Part shown: positions 1 to 12,770 of the stretch, in pieces
Position numbering within the stretch: position 1 is the first letter of the stretch
Layout: each line of letters opens with the position of its first letter
Assembly (NCBI GenBank): GCA_021234155.1
Contig: JAJEKV010000013.1
Coordinates: forward strand, 13,743,877 to 13,807,876
Direction: 5' to 3'
Source: Isoetes taiwanensis
Lineage: Eukaryota > Streptophyta > Lycopodiopsida > Isoetales > Isoetaceae
Length of the DNA: 64,000 nt
The notes under the pieces: model-generated
Databases searched by the model: none
Seen by the model: the letters and a program-made list of their open reading frames with translations, nothing else
Told to the model about the DNA's origin: nothing
Translations under genes and position numbers: made by a program

Positions 1-256
1 ATGATAAAAAGTTCCATCGTCCTGAGATAGGAAACTTAATACATCCATGTTTGCCCAATTTTCATGTTGATCAATTCTAACATGGACACCTCGACACCAT
101 CAAAGGTACTGCTATATGTAATGGACACCTCACAGTAAGTCCCATTATTGTACATTACCTACATGTAATGTACAGCAATACAAATTTATAAATATCATCA
201 CCCCTTGTTGTCAGCACATTCTGCATTATATTCTCTGCAATAATATGTGTAGAAAC

Positions 257-859
257 CATGGAATAATTTAAGGGCTAAACTTAGCTGTTTGGCGATTTTT
301 TAGCACATTTTCAAAAAAAATTGGCTAAAGTAAATGGAAAATATTGGGAAAAAAATTATAATTTTAGCTTAACTTTTTTGGGACTACACCAATCCTGAAG
401 CTCTTTAGCCAAACGCTAGAAAGTAAGTGAGCGAAATTTTATACCGTTTAGCTAAACCATAGAAACTTTCAGAATGAATTTCGGGCTAGTTTAGCTAACT
501 CATTCTAGTTTATATGAAATATATGATTAGTAGTTTAGAATTTAGCATTATTAATTAATTTGAGTCCTAGACTTTGCTAGTTTGCATTATTTTATTAGAA
601 TGTTTTCACAAAGAAAATGACTAAAATAAGTGGAATATAATAAAAAAGTATAGTAATTTGATTTAATATTTTCTGTTGGCCACACCATAGAAATTTTTGG
701 GATGATGTTTGGGTTAGTTTAGCCAAATGCTAGAAAGTATGAGAGGAAAAATGTGTAGAGTTTAGCTAAACCACAGAAAGTTTTGGGATTAATATCGAGC
801 AAGTTTAGCTAAAGTCATTCTGGCTAATAAGAAATATGCGATTAGTAATTTATTCCCTG
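257..859 (+). mobile_element. hAT-like non-autonomous MITE, complete copy
   Basis: A 603-bp AT-rich element with terminal inverted repeats CATGGAATAATTTA (left) and CAGGGAATAAATTA (right, reverse complement). It is flanked by a perfect 8-bp target duplication GTAGAAAC (249-256 and 860-867). An 8-bp duplication and a CA(G/T)GG terminus fit the hAT superfamily. Inside are two related ~280-bp halves, each carrying TTTAGCTAAACC-type motifs, so the element looks like a fused dimer. It has no coding capacity. A second complete copy lies at 19996-20585 and a partial one ends at 5002. Confidence 0.85.
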
Positions 860-867
860 GTAGAAAC

Positions 868-2700
868 ACCTTCTGGAAGTTAGAAGCCACTGAATGAAGA
901 TAGGAATGAAGATCCGTAGACCCTGAGAATGAAATCAAAATGGAATGCTAGAAATAGATATGATATGTCAGCAGAGAAACAAATGCTCTAGACAATCTTA
1001 TAGCAGTAGTTAATGGTAATATTCATGTCAGATGTGCTGCTCAATTTACCAATAAAGAATTCCGCATTTTAGCTAAACTATGTTATGCTATATAAATATT
1101 CAGTGTGCCATGTAATGAGCAGCGGCATGTCATAAATCAGTCTAGATCTGCCCAGATGGAAATTTAAGAGGAGTTGAACCAAATCACAGCCTCTAATTGA
1201 GGAGAAAAAGCCAGAACATCACATAAAATCTACTTAATAAGCTCTGGTTATGCCACCTCAACGAACTGATGCATGGTTTAGAAGAAAGTTTAGGGAGCAA
1301 GGTCTGATGCCGCTGTCACCATGAGCTAGACTTCCAGCAGTTCGGGCTCCATCTTTGCCTGGTTTTCATCAACAAATTAAACCTATCATCACATCCGATC
1401 AAAATGCTCTTGCATAACTAAGAAAGAATGCATTTTATCGTATAGTAAATGTACTGTAAATGCAAGTCAATATTTCTGATGTCTAGATTTACCAGATTTA
1501 AATGTAATCTGGTCGAACCTGCAATATGGAGATCAATCTTAAAAAAAATTGAGACAATATCCATTGTATTTGATAAATAGGATACAATTTAAATTGTAAT
1601 CTAGAGACTATATAAATGAATACCTATTACCAAGTTGTAGAGCAAAATGGGTTTGAACATACCTATTACCAAGTTGTAGAGCAAAATGGGTTTGAACATA
1701 ATTCGCTCTAACCTGCAATATGGAGATCAATATTTAGGACAATAGAGAAAATATCCACTGTATTTGATGAATCAGATGCATTCTAAATTGTAATCTAGAG
1801 ATTATATAAACGAAAAACACCAGGATAATTACTTGTACCTTTTAAATATACCAAGTAGCACTGCAAGCTTATCTTGCAAAGAATCACCATAAATCGTTGT
1901 TGCTCTACTATTCAGCTCTGCAAAATGCATGAGAAAAACAATTAGAATCCCTATGGACTGTAGTAAAAATTATAATAGTTTCAGGCATGTCTCTACCATT
2001 AATTGTCTTTCAAATCAAAGTCATAAATAATATGCATGCGTAGAGATGAAACAATTTTGTAGAGCATTATGAAGTACCTTCTTATGTTGCTTTTTGAGGA
2101 TTCCAAATTGTTTTTTGAGAATTCCAAGTCTGGATTTAACCATAAGCCAAATCCACACATCAGTAAATGCATTTCACTATCTTTTTATATCCTAATCTAG
2201 TAGATTCAACACATGTTCCTGAGTTTAAATTAAGTAGGTCAACTGGCCATTCGATGCCCTGTAACTAAAATAGAGCCACTTACATTGTCAATCTATTTAT
2301 CCTGAGATCTGACTGTTTGAGGACTTATGCATGCAAGAATGAATAATATTGTACCTGCTTGAGACCTGCTCCAAAACAAAGACCAATAGCCAGCTAAAAT
2401 AAACAGCATATAATAATTAAGAAGGCAGAAACAGGAAAGAAATGCATGTACTGGACATACTTTATCTAATCGCCCAATAGGTTAGAGTTTCCAGCATTGC
2501 CATTGACTGGCACCATGAAAATTACAGCATTGTTGACCCCTATCAAAGCATTCACAGGCTTTTAGTTTGCCGCTCAGTTTGCACCAACTCAACTACAAAA
2601 GTTTGCATGGATATTTGCCATGAGTGTGTAAGAGGCGGCATTCTCTGGATTCATCTGCAGTAGTCGCTGGAAACATCTTGATCGTAGCTCCATATCCCCA
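868..2700. other. Intergenic stretch without recognisable genes
   Basis: AT-rich sequence between the first MITE and the PPR relic. It contains the 39-bp duplication, and I see no coding exon, tRNA or other structured RNA in it. Confidence 0.5.
1621..1698. repeat. 39-bp tandem duplication
   Basis: Two perfect copies of a 39-bp unit (1621-1659, 1660-1698) beginning TACCTATTACC. They lie inside a larger, diverged repeat: the sequence around 1520-1615 recurs at 1705-1815, sharing CTGCAATATGGAGATCAAT and TCTAGAGA(C/T)TATATAAA. Confidence 0.9.
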
Positions 2701-2739
2701 TACGTCTTGCATGCACTAAGTAATCTTTGTCGTGTGTCC

Positions 2740-3934
2740 TTAGGGCAGAGGACATGATGCGATCTCAAGCAGTTCCATTGCCTCTCTCGGATACCCCGAT
2801 CGAGAAAGAAGATCGACCATGCGGTATAGTGATCTCATTGTTTGCATAATGCCAAATTCGTTCCTCATCATCCTAAAATACTCCTGTCCTTTCAAAGACA
2901 AAATTTGCCTCACAAGAGACGCAAATGAAGAAGACATGTAAATGTGATCTCATTTGGTCCCATCGTTTTGTTCGGCGCATGTTGCATTCAATGGACACTT
3001 TACACTCATGGTTCATGCCATAACTTCCAATCATTGTGTTCCATGACACAACATTTTCGATCAGACGGCCGGTCAAAACCCGCTTAGGGCCTCTTCAATT
3101 GAACCACATTTACCATACATGTCAATCAAACTATTGGCAATAAGCAAATCTCTTTCAAGTCCCATTTGGGCCATCTCAATGTGCATCTCTTGGCCCTTAT
3201 CTATTGCTCCCTAGGCTGCCATAAGCTTTCGGGCCACAAAACAAGCGTGATCATATCCGAGATACACCCTTCAATTGCATCAATTCAAAACATTCTAGTG
3301 CTTTCTCATTTGAAGCCATTTTCGACATAGCCTGTGAATCAATCCAGTCCAAGAAACGATATCCGGGGATGGCAAGTTATCAAAGACGTCTCTAGCATCG
3401 TAAGTGAGCCACACTTGGCATACATGTTGACCAAACATGTCGCCTACAAACGTGTCCCTTTCAAGCCCCTTGACCTAATTTTGTTGTGTATCTCTCGGCC
3501 CTTATCTATGACCTTTAGAATAGCACATGCTTTCAAGCTGCAAACAAATGTGATAGGGTCTGGAGACACACCATGTAATTGCATCTATTCAAAACACCTC
3601 AGTGCCTCTGAAGCATGCCCATTTTCAGCATCCCAGATATGAGCAGACTCCACGACATTGCGTCTCGAGCCGATAGCCTGTTAAAACATTCTTGTGCCTC
3701 TGCAAATGAACCACATTTGATATACATATCAACCAAAGTGTTACCTACAAAAACATCTTTTTCAAATCCTTTCTCTGCAATCTTTGTATGTATTTCACGG
3801 CCCTTGTCCAAGGCTCCCAAAGCCTCACAAGTTTTCAAGCTGCAAATGAATGTGTCAGGGTTCGGAAAGATTCCATCCACTTGCATGTGTTTCCATATTT
3901 GAATAGAAAATGAAATGTAGAGAGACCTCACCAA
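2740..3934 (-). pseudogene. Decayed PPR (pentatricopeptide repeat) gene
   Basis: Minus-strand reading frames spell successive PPR motifs, broken by stops and frameshifts. The clearest part (3599-3934) contains PNPDTFICSLKTCEALGALD, DKGREIHTKIAEKG, VFVGNTLVDMYIKCGSFAEA and AMSWSLLISG. A second repeat follows at about 3330-3600 with SPDPITFVCSLKAC- and DKGREIH-like residues, then VVSWNTMIGSYG near 3050 and a terminal block MVDLLSRSGYPREAMELLE (2740-2937). Intact members are organellar RNA-binding proteins that edit or process transcripts. No continuous frame remains, so this copy cannot make a full protein. The wording resembles the large PLS-type PPR families of ferns and other early vascular plants, which is part of the basis for the organism guess. 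Confidence 0.85.
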
Positions 3935-4599
3935 GGATTTTGCAGAAATTCGTACTGGATTTTAGTTGTAGGTGTGTTTTACAGAAACGCTCCATACTTA
4001 GTTTGCAAAGAAATGAACGTCTTTGTAATTCATCCTTGTAACATCTCTACAATATTTGAAGTTACAAAACAGGAAAAATGCTTACCATGTACATCAGAAT
4101 GCAAAGAATTCCAATATGACCTATGTTGCCTCCCTATTTGTAAAACGTCCTCCATTTGCCTAAAAAGACCTCTGCAAAGAAGCTTCAAACACAAATAGGA
4201 TATAAGGAAGGAACCTAAAATAAGCTCATAAAAAACCACATACCCTGTCAAGAAGAACTGGAAGAATCCTGAAGCGTTGCTAAGAGATTATAAAGAGGTA
4301 GAATCTTTAATCCTCCCTTCTGCAAGTGGAAATCCTTCCTCCGGCCATGGCTGTTGTTTTCGCTCCACCAAACCTCTGCCGTCAAGCCATAATCGCACAA
4401 AAAACCCAAACGATTAAAAAAAAACATTGTTGCATGCTTGTTCTGTCTGGCATCACACTATGTGCCCTCTCGACTGAATAACCGTGGAGACAAAATCATA
4501 GAAGAAAAAAATTCTACTCTTTCCGGCAGCAAAATCTTACAAAATCATAGGAAATCGAGTTAAAAAAAATTCCAAAAAGATGAAAATCCCAAATTAACA

Positions 4600-5002
4600 A
4601 GATTGATTTTCATTTGTTTTCATTCACTTTAGTAGTTTTTTTTTGTGAAAATATTCCTAAACAATGCCAGCTAGCTAAAGTCTAGGCCTCAAATTATTCT
4701 ATAGATGCTAGAAAAGTAATTACATATTTCATTCCGTTCATGATGCTAGAAACTTAGGGAATGCCCGAAATTCATTCTATAAGTTTCTATGGTTTAGCTA
4801 AACCGCACAAAATTTTGCTCTCTTATTTAATAACTTTGGCTAAGAGATTGAAGATTGGTGCGGGAGCGAAAGAAGTTAAGTTATAGTTAAGTTATAAAAT
4901 TATTTGTTTTTCCCAATTTTTTCCATTTACTTTAGCCAAAATATTTTGAAAATGTGTCAAAAAATTGCCAAATAGCTAAGTTGAGCCCTTAAATTATCCA
5001 TG
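4600..5002 (-). mobile_element. hAT-like MITE, partial copy
   Basis: The reverse-orientation equivalent of the element at 257-859. Its preserved end reads ...CCCTTAAATTATCCATG at 5002. It shows the GTTTCTATGGTTTAGCTAAACC block and the CCATTTACTTTAGCC block. The opposite terminus (CAGGGAATAAATTA) is not recognisable, so this copy is truncated or decayed on the left and no target duplication can be assigned. Confidence 0.7.
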
Positions 5003-5049
5003 GTGCTCGAAAGAAGCAAATGCAAGTTCTAGAAGCCACAACAGGAGGT

Positions 5050-5103
5050 TGGCCTCTTTCTCAATCATTTTTTAGCTGGCCTCTTTCTCAATCATTTTTT
5101 AGC
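5050..5103. repeat. 27-bp tandem duplication
   Basis: Two perfect copies of a 27-bp unit starting TGGCCTCTTTCTCAATC (5050-5076, 5077-5103), just outside the end of the partial MITE. Confidence 0.9.
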
Positions 5104-7200
5104 AGGTTATGAAAAACTCACTTCTCTGATATGTGTGTTTTGCAACAAATGCCATTATCAAAGTGCAATGCAACAAATGTCATTCTCAAAGTGCAATGCT
5201 TGTATTCAATTGAAGGATACACTTGCATCAACTGCAATAAAAAAGAAAAGGGTGACAATCAGAGAGTAGTTAGCAGATCTACTGTCACCAAATACCAAAT
5301 ATCATGTAGGCAGCTACAAAGGCAATGAAAAACATTTTCCCAAATGCATCATGATAGATATTTGTGTTTGATTCATGACAAGATGGACCACATAAGACTT
5401 TCTTGCCAAAGCTAGATCCTTTGCCCAAGCATTGTCAAAATGCTTTTCAAAGCAGGTCTTTTAACAGAGCTGGACTGCTACAAAGCAAGTCCTTTAACAG
5501 GGCCAGCCGGCTACAAATCTTGTGTAAAATCGCCCGAAACTGGACAAAACATGGAGAGCAACTCCAAAACCAAAGTTAAAGCCACCAAGAAGGGTTTCAT
5601 GTAGATACTAGAGAGCCTAAAACTGCAAAGGAGCTGCCAAAATGAAGAAGGAATATGTGTCAAGATAGAAAAAGTACTGTGTGAATTCTAGAATGAATTT
5701 ATAGGATGAGTCCAATCCCCGATTCAAGAGCTTGAGCAGTCTGTTTCATTGCAAGTTGCCATAAGAAGCAGAAGAGTTCCATATGTAAAATGCAGAAGAG
5801 TTTCATATGTGTCTGCTATATCCTTGTAATAATAGTATGAATCTCTGTAAAATGAGAACTGATCCTTTGTCATTTCATGCCATTAATCTCCATAAACCAA
5901 AAAGGAGTGACCATCCTACATGTTGCTCTTCTGCAAAACTCCATGGTCCAAACAATCTCATTATGAGGCACATCCTGCAATTTTTCAAATAGCTTACCTC
6001 TGACTTTTCCAGTCTAGTTACTGTCATCTTCCTAAGCACTGTCTATTACATTCACATCACTAAGCCAAATAGAACCAAGACCTTGCACAGAAGTGAAGTG
6101 TGTGCCATTGACTTAAGTAAGCTAACTAGAACCCAGATAGTACATAGAAGTGAACATGTGTCAGCGAAATGGATCTACAAACCAACGAGGAGTCAAAGCC
6201 GGAATGGGAGGTGGCCTTATGATAAGATAAGCCAAGGACATTTTTCATATACGTGGAATTTTCTAACAATATCTTTAGAAATGACACGTTCATTGGTCCA
6301 CAAGGGAGATGTGTGTGTCATGGACTATCTCCACCTAAAATTGAATGTATAAACAAAGGGTTTGCAACCCAAAAAGTGATACCAAATTAGCCAAATGCAA
6401 TACCTCCAACTCCTTACATCGATTTGATACGAGAGGGAATACTAGAGAGGCGAAGAGCGAAAAAATAGAGGGGAAAGAACTGGGGAAAAGAGGGGAAACA
6501 ACAAATCAAACTACTATTCTTGGATGCAATAAAGGGGAAATCAAACTACTACTTTTGGATGCTCTCCCAGCTTCACTACTACTTTTGGATGCTCTCCCAG
6601 CTTCACGCGAAAGCCTCCACCTCCTTTCTGACATAAAAATCTGCATTTGAGAGCCAAAAACTATCATGTGGCCAGCCCTACTTACCTCCCATACCACCAT
6701 CCAAGCAAGGCAAAAGTTTAGATATGATTCTAAGAGACGAACTACATAGGCAAAAACTTTTTGTAGACTTTTCCTCAAAGAATGACGATTTTTCTTTTTG
6801 CGAGAACTTGCTCCTCACTTTTAAACAATGGGGACACCAAATTTAACAAAGGCAACACGTAGAATGCAAAAATAGGAGGAGGTGGAAAGCGAGTGGGCAA
6901 AATATCGACCATCTTACTATTAATAAATAAGGGTCTTTTCGCAATAAAAAAGAGCACTTCCTCGATTTTCTCTTTGTACAAAACTCTGTACCACTGCTTC
7001 AAGATTCTTCGCCACCTTCCGAAAAAACCATAAAAAGAAGAAAAAACCTCCATCGGAAAAAAAATAAATGACTCAAAAAAAAAAAAGCAAAGCAAAAGTT
7101 TCGACTACGAGTTCAGTTGGACGCATGCCACCCATTTGTGTGTTCAGCTTTCTCTTTTTAAGCTTTTCGTGGTTGGTTGCATGAGCAGTAGCAAATGAAA
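5104..7200. other. Intergenic stretch upstream of the B3 gene
   Basis: No exon or RNA gene is recognisable here. It contains one 30-bp perfect tandem duplication (6545-6574, 6575-6604) around GGATGCTCTCCCAGC, and A-rich runs at about 7020-7090. Confidence 0.45.
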
Positions 7201-7212
7201 TTTTGTTCTGGT

Positions 7213-7220
7213 CTATATAG
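7213..7220 (+). promoter_or_regulatory. TATA-box candidate of the B3 gene
   Basis: CTATATAG lies about 42 bp before the first in-frame ATG (7262). The spacing would leave a very short 5' UTR, so the true transcription start, or an additional 5' exon, may be further upstream. A GCATGC core (7123-7128), the RY-type sequence bound by B3 domains of this family, lies about 90 bp upstream. Confidence 0.3.
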
Positions 7221-7261
7221 TGCTGTGAATTGATTGATTTGTTTTTTGTGGGTTTTTGGTT

Positions 7262-10200
7262 ATGGGGGTTTTTGTTGGATCCTTCTCCGCAGGTGTTGTA
7301 GGATCATTGATCGATGCGGCTGTTTCTGCCTGCGAGAATGAGAAATGGGATGAATTTCTTGATGATTCCAAGCTCAAAATCTCCTCCTCGTCATCAAATT
7401 CTTCTCAGATTTTAGCGCAGAAGTTGGAGGCATCCAGTGGACAGCCTGATAGCTCTGCAGCAGCAATTGGGGATCCTTCAAATTCTCTCACAGTTGAGGA
7501 GAATCCAGGAACAGACATTATCTCATCTCCAAACGGATCTTCATCTGCATCGACTTCAGCCTCTGTGAAGCAGCAGCAAACCACAGAAAATTCTGAAGCA
7601 AATTTAAGTGAAAATTCAAAGGATGTGGCCCTAGAGAATGCTGAAGCAAATTTAAGTGAAAATTCAAAGGATGTGGCCCTAGAGAATGCCACAGATTTGG
7701 ATGTGCAAAAATCATGTGGTGAGGATCAAAGTGGCAAGGAAGTTTGGCTGCAGAGCGCAGCAGAAAAGGACGAGCAGCCAAGTCCATGCTATGAGAGAGT
7801 GTGCACAGAGTTTTACGAGTTGCCAGAGGTTTCAGCACCAGAGCCGGCCGCAGAATTGAGCAGCATAGATGAGCAGTTGAGCACTGAAGGATTTAACTTC
7901 AACCAAGATATGTATTTGAATGATTGGAGATCTGGCTGGAATGGTGGAGATTTTCCAGACTGGGAGGTGCAAGAGCCACTTCCACCATCTTCAGCCCCTC
8001 CCCATGTCCATCAACTTACCAGCAATTCATGCCTCACCACAGACAGATCTCTAGTTCACACTATGACCAGAGAAATCCCTTGTCAACAAGACCATGACAC
8101 AATGTGGCACCTTTCCCTTGTCCAAGCTAGAACTGATGAACCCTCGGAGCTTGCTAGACTCAATTCTGTTGAGGTTGATTCTATGGCCAAATGTGAGATC
8201 CCAACTGATGGCGCCGCGAATTTCTCTTCTGTGTTTAGCCATTGCCCATTTTCTTCTAGCATGATTGCCATTGAGAACCCTATGTCGTTTAATTCTACCA
8301 TTACTATTCCTCTTGTTTCCTTCAAGTCTAGAAATGGTGCATATCTAGAACCCCAAGGTTCTATAGTGGGATTTAATTCCCTGAATGGTTCTCAGGAAGG
8401 AAATTATGCTCAAGGGTTTTGTAGGAAGGCTTCTATGTCCTCCATTGCTGGGGCAAAGCCTATTTCTAGGCCTGGAACTCCGGCGGCCACCACTCGGGCT
8501 GCTCGAAAGAGCAGAATGGCAAGAAAGCGCCGATCCATGGTGCAGAATCCTGGACGTCCAGGAGGGTCATGGTCCTCTCAATCTCCTTCCCGAAGAAGTC
8601 TGTCTAACATTCAATCTCAGCAGGATAATGCCAACACACCTGAAGGATCTCGCGTAAGTTCATTCATTCCTTTTCTGTTATGTTCAATCCTTTTCTGTTC
8701 ATTCATCCATCAAATGATATCAAATAGTTTCCTGTATGTCCATTCCTTGATACATGCTGAATAAATCTATTCAATTATATATCTTTCAAATAATTTCCTG
8801 TAACTTAGTCCATTCCTTATCTCATTATGCTGAAGCAACCTATCTATTCATATTGTTCAAGTGATTCTGATAAGATGGTATTTATAGGTGTCCATATCTG
8901 AGAAGAATCTCAAGTTTTTGTTGCAAAAGCAACTTAAACCCAGTGATGTTGGGAACCTGGGAAGAATAGTTTTGCCAAAGGTAGAGCAGCTCTCTCATAG
9001 CATCAAAGATTTCCAATTTTCAAGTTATATCAGGATCATGTTAGTGTATATGCAGAAACATGGCCTTGATCTTACTACCTAGAGCATTAAAAGGTTTGGC
9101 ATCAAAAATTGTTTAAGTCCAAGATAATTTCATACATGGCCTTGAATTTAGGATCTGTATGGTGACTGATCTTATTGTCATCCCATAGAAAGATGCAGAA
9201 AGCAGGTTGCCATCTCTTACTGCGAGAGAAGGCATGACCATCGTCATGGAGGATCTCATGACATCTCGTGAATGGCATCTTCGCTATAGGTATCTATGCA
9301 TCTTACATATCTGACATTTTTAATCCTGTAGGCATAAATCAAGTTTAAATCTTAAGGGACTAAGGTATTAATTAAGGTTCTCAAGACATAATTTTTTTTT
9401 TTCCTTTTGCTTGTTATGTAGGTTCTGGCCTAACAATAAGAGCCGCATGTACTTGCTAGAGAATACAGGTACGATTGTTACATATTTGCAGATTTTTTCA
9501 AAGTTAGAGTTGATGGTAAGTGTATCAATATCCTGACTGTGCTGCATAATTTTTGTTTCATAAATCAGGGGAATTTGTCAAATCGCACAGGCTTGAAGAA
9601 GGAGACTACATGATCCTCTATAAGGATTCATTGACTGCAAAATATGTATGCGTATAGTTGGTCCATTTTGCTTTTAAAGTTTCTTCACTTTTATTTTTCA
9701 GAAATGCATGTTGATGAGACTTGATTATCCAGTGAAGGCAAGTAATGTGATGAACCTGAGACTTCCTAATGGCACAGGTAATTTGTGGCAAGAAGGCTTC
9801 GCGCATGTGTGGACCAGGGGGCATGTATCTTCCAAGTCCAGATAGAACAGGATGTGAGGGTACTTCACGGGCATACGGTCCATCTTCCTCGCAGGGAAGC
9901 GAGACAAGATCCAAAAAGATGAAGTCATTATGTGAGTCTGCGCCCTTTGATCTCTCCAAGACACAAGGGATTAAGGCCAAAGCTTCCACCAAAGAGGCAC
10001 ATACAAATACATTCAGTGGTGAAAGCAGTGGAAGCAAGCCTAAGAGGCAAAAAGTTGATAAGCTGACCACTATATCAGAAACTGAGCCTGATAGAGAAGT
10101 GGATGATGACAGTTGCCTAATGCAGTTCAAAGATGACCCTCTCATGGAGGGCATTGCAAAAGATTTTCCTGCTGAATTTGATGGAAGTGAGCTAGCTCAA

Positions 10201-10308
10201 TTTCCCATTATCGAACCCGTCGACATGGCTATTGAAGAGATGTTTAGCTTAGTTGACATGCCTACACCAGAGAGTAAATCAAACAAACCTTGCCTCTCTG
10301 TTTCCTGA
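7262..10308 (+). CDS. ABI3-like: ABI3/VP1-like B3-domain transcription factor
   Basis: Six exons read through cleanly: 7262-8653, 8888-8980, 9189-9289, 9422-9468, 9569-9645 and 9778-10308, all with GT/AG borders and compatible phases (about 746 aa). Exon 1 encodes an acidic, Ser-rich activation region and a basic B2-like segment ([14 protein letters not shown], about residues 411-424). Exons 2-6 encode the B3 DNA-binding domain (about 465-575), including [65 protein letters not shown] and KYVICGKK. The short-exon layout is that of the ABI3/FUS3/LEC2 group. Members bind RY (CATGCA) elements in the nucleus and act with ABA-responsive bZIP factors. The C-terminal tail is unusually long and acidic. 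The first ATG of the frame is used here; an upstream exon is possible. An AATAAA lies at 10444. ABI3 is favoured over FUS3/LEC2 because of the B2-like motif and length. Confidence 0.88.
7595..7690 (+). repeat. 48-bp in-frame tandem duplication in the B3 gene
   Basis: Two copies of 48 bp (7595-7642, 7643-7690), identical except for the last base, encode a 16-residue unit [16 protein letters not shown] twice in the N-terminal region. Near identity implies a recent event or strong homogenisation. Confidence 0.95.
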
Positions 10309-12770
10309 AGGTGGTGGACTTGATTTGCCCAAGGCATTTTCTTTCTAACCAGGTTGATTACTCGTCGACAAATTCGTGTAACATTGAGTATCATGTTTAA
10401 CCTTATTGCCCATTGAATGCCAAGTTTAAGTGCATTCATCTGCAATAAAAAGTGAATAACTTCTATAATTTGCGTCCCAACAGAGGATGAACATATGTCC
10501 TCTATCGCGGATGTTGCAGTTTAGGAACGGTTGCAGGTTGTTCAATAATTGAGAGGTAGAATTTCTCATTGCATAGTTAAAATCGCTCCACAAGTGGGAG
10601 TTGCAGTTTTGGTAATGTCATCATAGGCTACTCAGATTTCTCATTTATAATGAAAATTTGCTCCACAAGTTGGAGTTGCAGTTTTGATAATGTCAGTATG
10701 ACTAGGATTTTTATTACTTCAAGAATTCCCTTTTTGTCATTCTTTATGTAATGTTTATGATTGATTTTTGCATGATAAAGTCGTTCATCAGCCTCCCAGC
10801 TTTTGACACAATATGAGACAAGTAGGTGTACTTGAAAGTGAAAAAAACAAATTGAGGCACAATTTGATTTCAAATGGTACACTAACTAGCAAGGCATTTA
10901 TCACAAAATATTATGGAATGAATTGGGATATTCTCCAAGGGATTGGAATTAATTGGCATTATTAATTTGGTACTTTGGTCCTTTTTCCACCATAGTCGCA
11001 AAATATGGCTGTCATATACAATATATGACACCATTTGTGACTCGAGAAAAGAATTACAACATTTGTGACTCGAGAAGAGAATGGAAGCTACCTATGGTGC
11101 TCGAGGTTGTCAGGTTTTAGTAACAATTTGAAGAGAACAATTTGAAGAGGGGGTTGTTTTGAAGAGTGGGTTGTTTCATTGTTGGGCGAAATAAATAATG
11201 TGACAATGATAATATATAGCAACTCTGTAAAATTCATTGGTAAAAATATAAAATCATTGTGCCAAAAATTATGAATTTGATTTCATGGCTATAGATATGT
11301 GATAGCACGTTGTCTTTGTTTATGTGATACTTTTATAGAATAGTTGAAGTTATGTATACCCCTCCTTGGTTTGGAGGGAGGTAGCGGCATTTAACATTAC
11401 TTATGACTTTATTTTGATTCATTAGGTTTTGATGGTGGTGGACAAACTGAATATGGCAAAAGCATACGTGAATTTACCATTGTGCTTTATTTGCAAAATT
11501 TGAAGTTGGTATGTCATATGAATGGAAAAAGGGGAATGTTAGAATTGGGTTTAATTGTTGTCTATTTATTTCGTGTAGCAATCATGTTTACATTCAACTA
11601 TACAATCATGTTTTTTATAGAATTGATATGGCTCCACATTGTTTGACCTCAATGTTTGAGATACACAATGAGGCTTGTTTTACTTTGAAAGTGACGGATA
11701 CAGTTTTGCAAACTTTAGAAGACAATTTTTGTGGTATTGAACTGCCATGTAGGATCACTACATGATGTTTAGCAAATTAAGGTAGTGTTTACTTGATTGC
11801 GTAATATGGGTGTAAGGAAGTTGTCAAAAGCAAATTGACTTGGAAGGTGAAGTAGATAATGAGTTAGTCGACAACAATGCTGGAAAAGTGTAGATTCTCT
11901 TGGCTTTCATTTCAAAATAGACCAAATTTTTCATGCTCAAAATGGCCCTTTTAAATTGCATATATCAACGCTGAGCATCTCTAATAATTGTTACCTATAT
12001 GGATGCCCCAATACTGTCGGGCTTTACCAACCCTCTATCAAACTAACTAACTATCAATCATATCACTATTACTGGATGCGCCAATATTATCACACTTTAA
12101 GCTCCCTTTATCATGTCAAAGCTTGTTTGCATTTATCCCATATATGTTGCGTATATTTTCCATCAGGTATTTCTTGTATGGGGGAATGTTGACATTCCCC
12201 ATGCCGTGGGGAATGTCATCTAAGTGAACATTCCCTGAACGTGGAGACAAGTTACTATAAAATTTTGTGCCACGTGGCAAAGCGTAGTATCTCAACAAGT
12301 ATCTCACGAAGTATCTCAGCACTACAACTCCTTGCAACAAACTTGTTTTGTTATACAGATAAAATGTTATCATGGCTTCCATGAATATATTTATGGAAAC
12401 TTAGACTCATATTTGCATTATTCAGATAAAATGTTATATTGTAATTGAGCAACCCTAAGAGTAATAGCGATTGCAGACATAAAGGTATCCTACTAGATAT
12501 GCCTCTTTATGGAAGATAGAAGACAACAAACAATGCACAAAAAGAGATAATAAGAATTCCTAGGTTATGAATAGGGAGAACAATGTAGTTGACAGAAATA
12601 AAATCATTGTTGTAGCTTAAATTTGCACTGAATCAGTACATATATACCCATGGCCATATTCCTGTAGTTTGTGGCTAGACAATGTACAACCTTTCAACAA
12701 AGCAACCATCAATAACTATGGAAAGTTGGTCAATCTATTCAAATATATGCATAATGATTTCATCAAGCTT
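10309..12770. other. Intergenic stretch 3' of the B3 gene
   Basis: 3' UTR and flanking DNA. At 10555-10700 a ~75-bp block containing GCTCCACAAGT(G/T)GGAGTTGCAG is present twice, diverged. I see no protein-coding exon I can name. Confidence 0.4.
12182..12235. repeat. Nested inverted repeat around CATTCCCC
   Basis: GGGAATGTT, ACATTCCCC, GGGGAATGT and AACATTCCC follow one another. They form an inner stem CATTCCCC/GGGGAATG and an outer stem GGGAATGTT/AACATTCCC within about 55 bp. It could be the centre of a small transposon or a cruciform-forming site. Confidence 0.6.

Noticed and set aside
9618-10154. Minus-strand 178-codon ORF
   Set aside because: Antisense shadow of the last exon of the B3 gene, which has domain and splice support.
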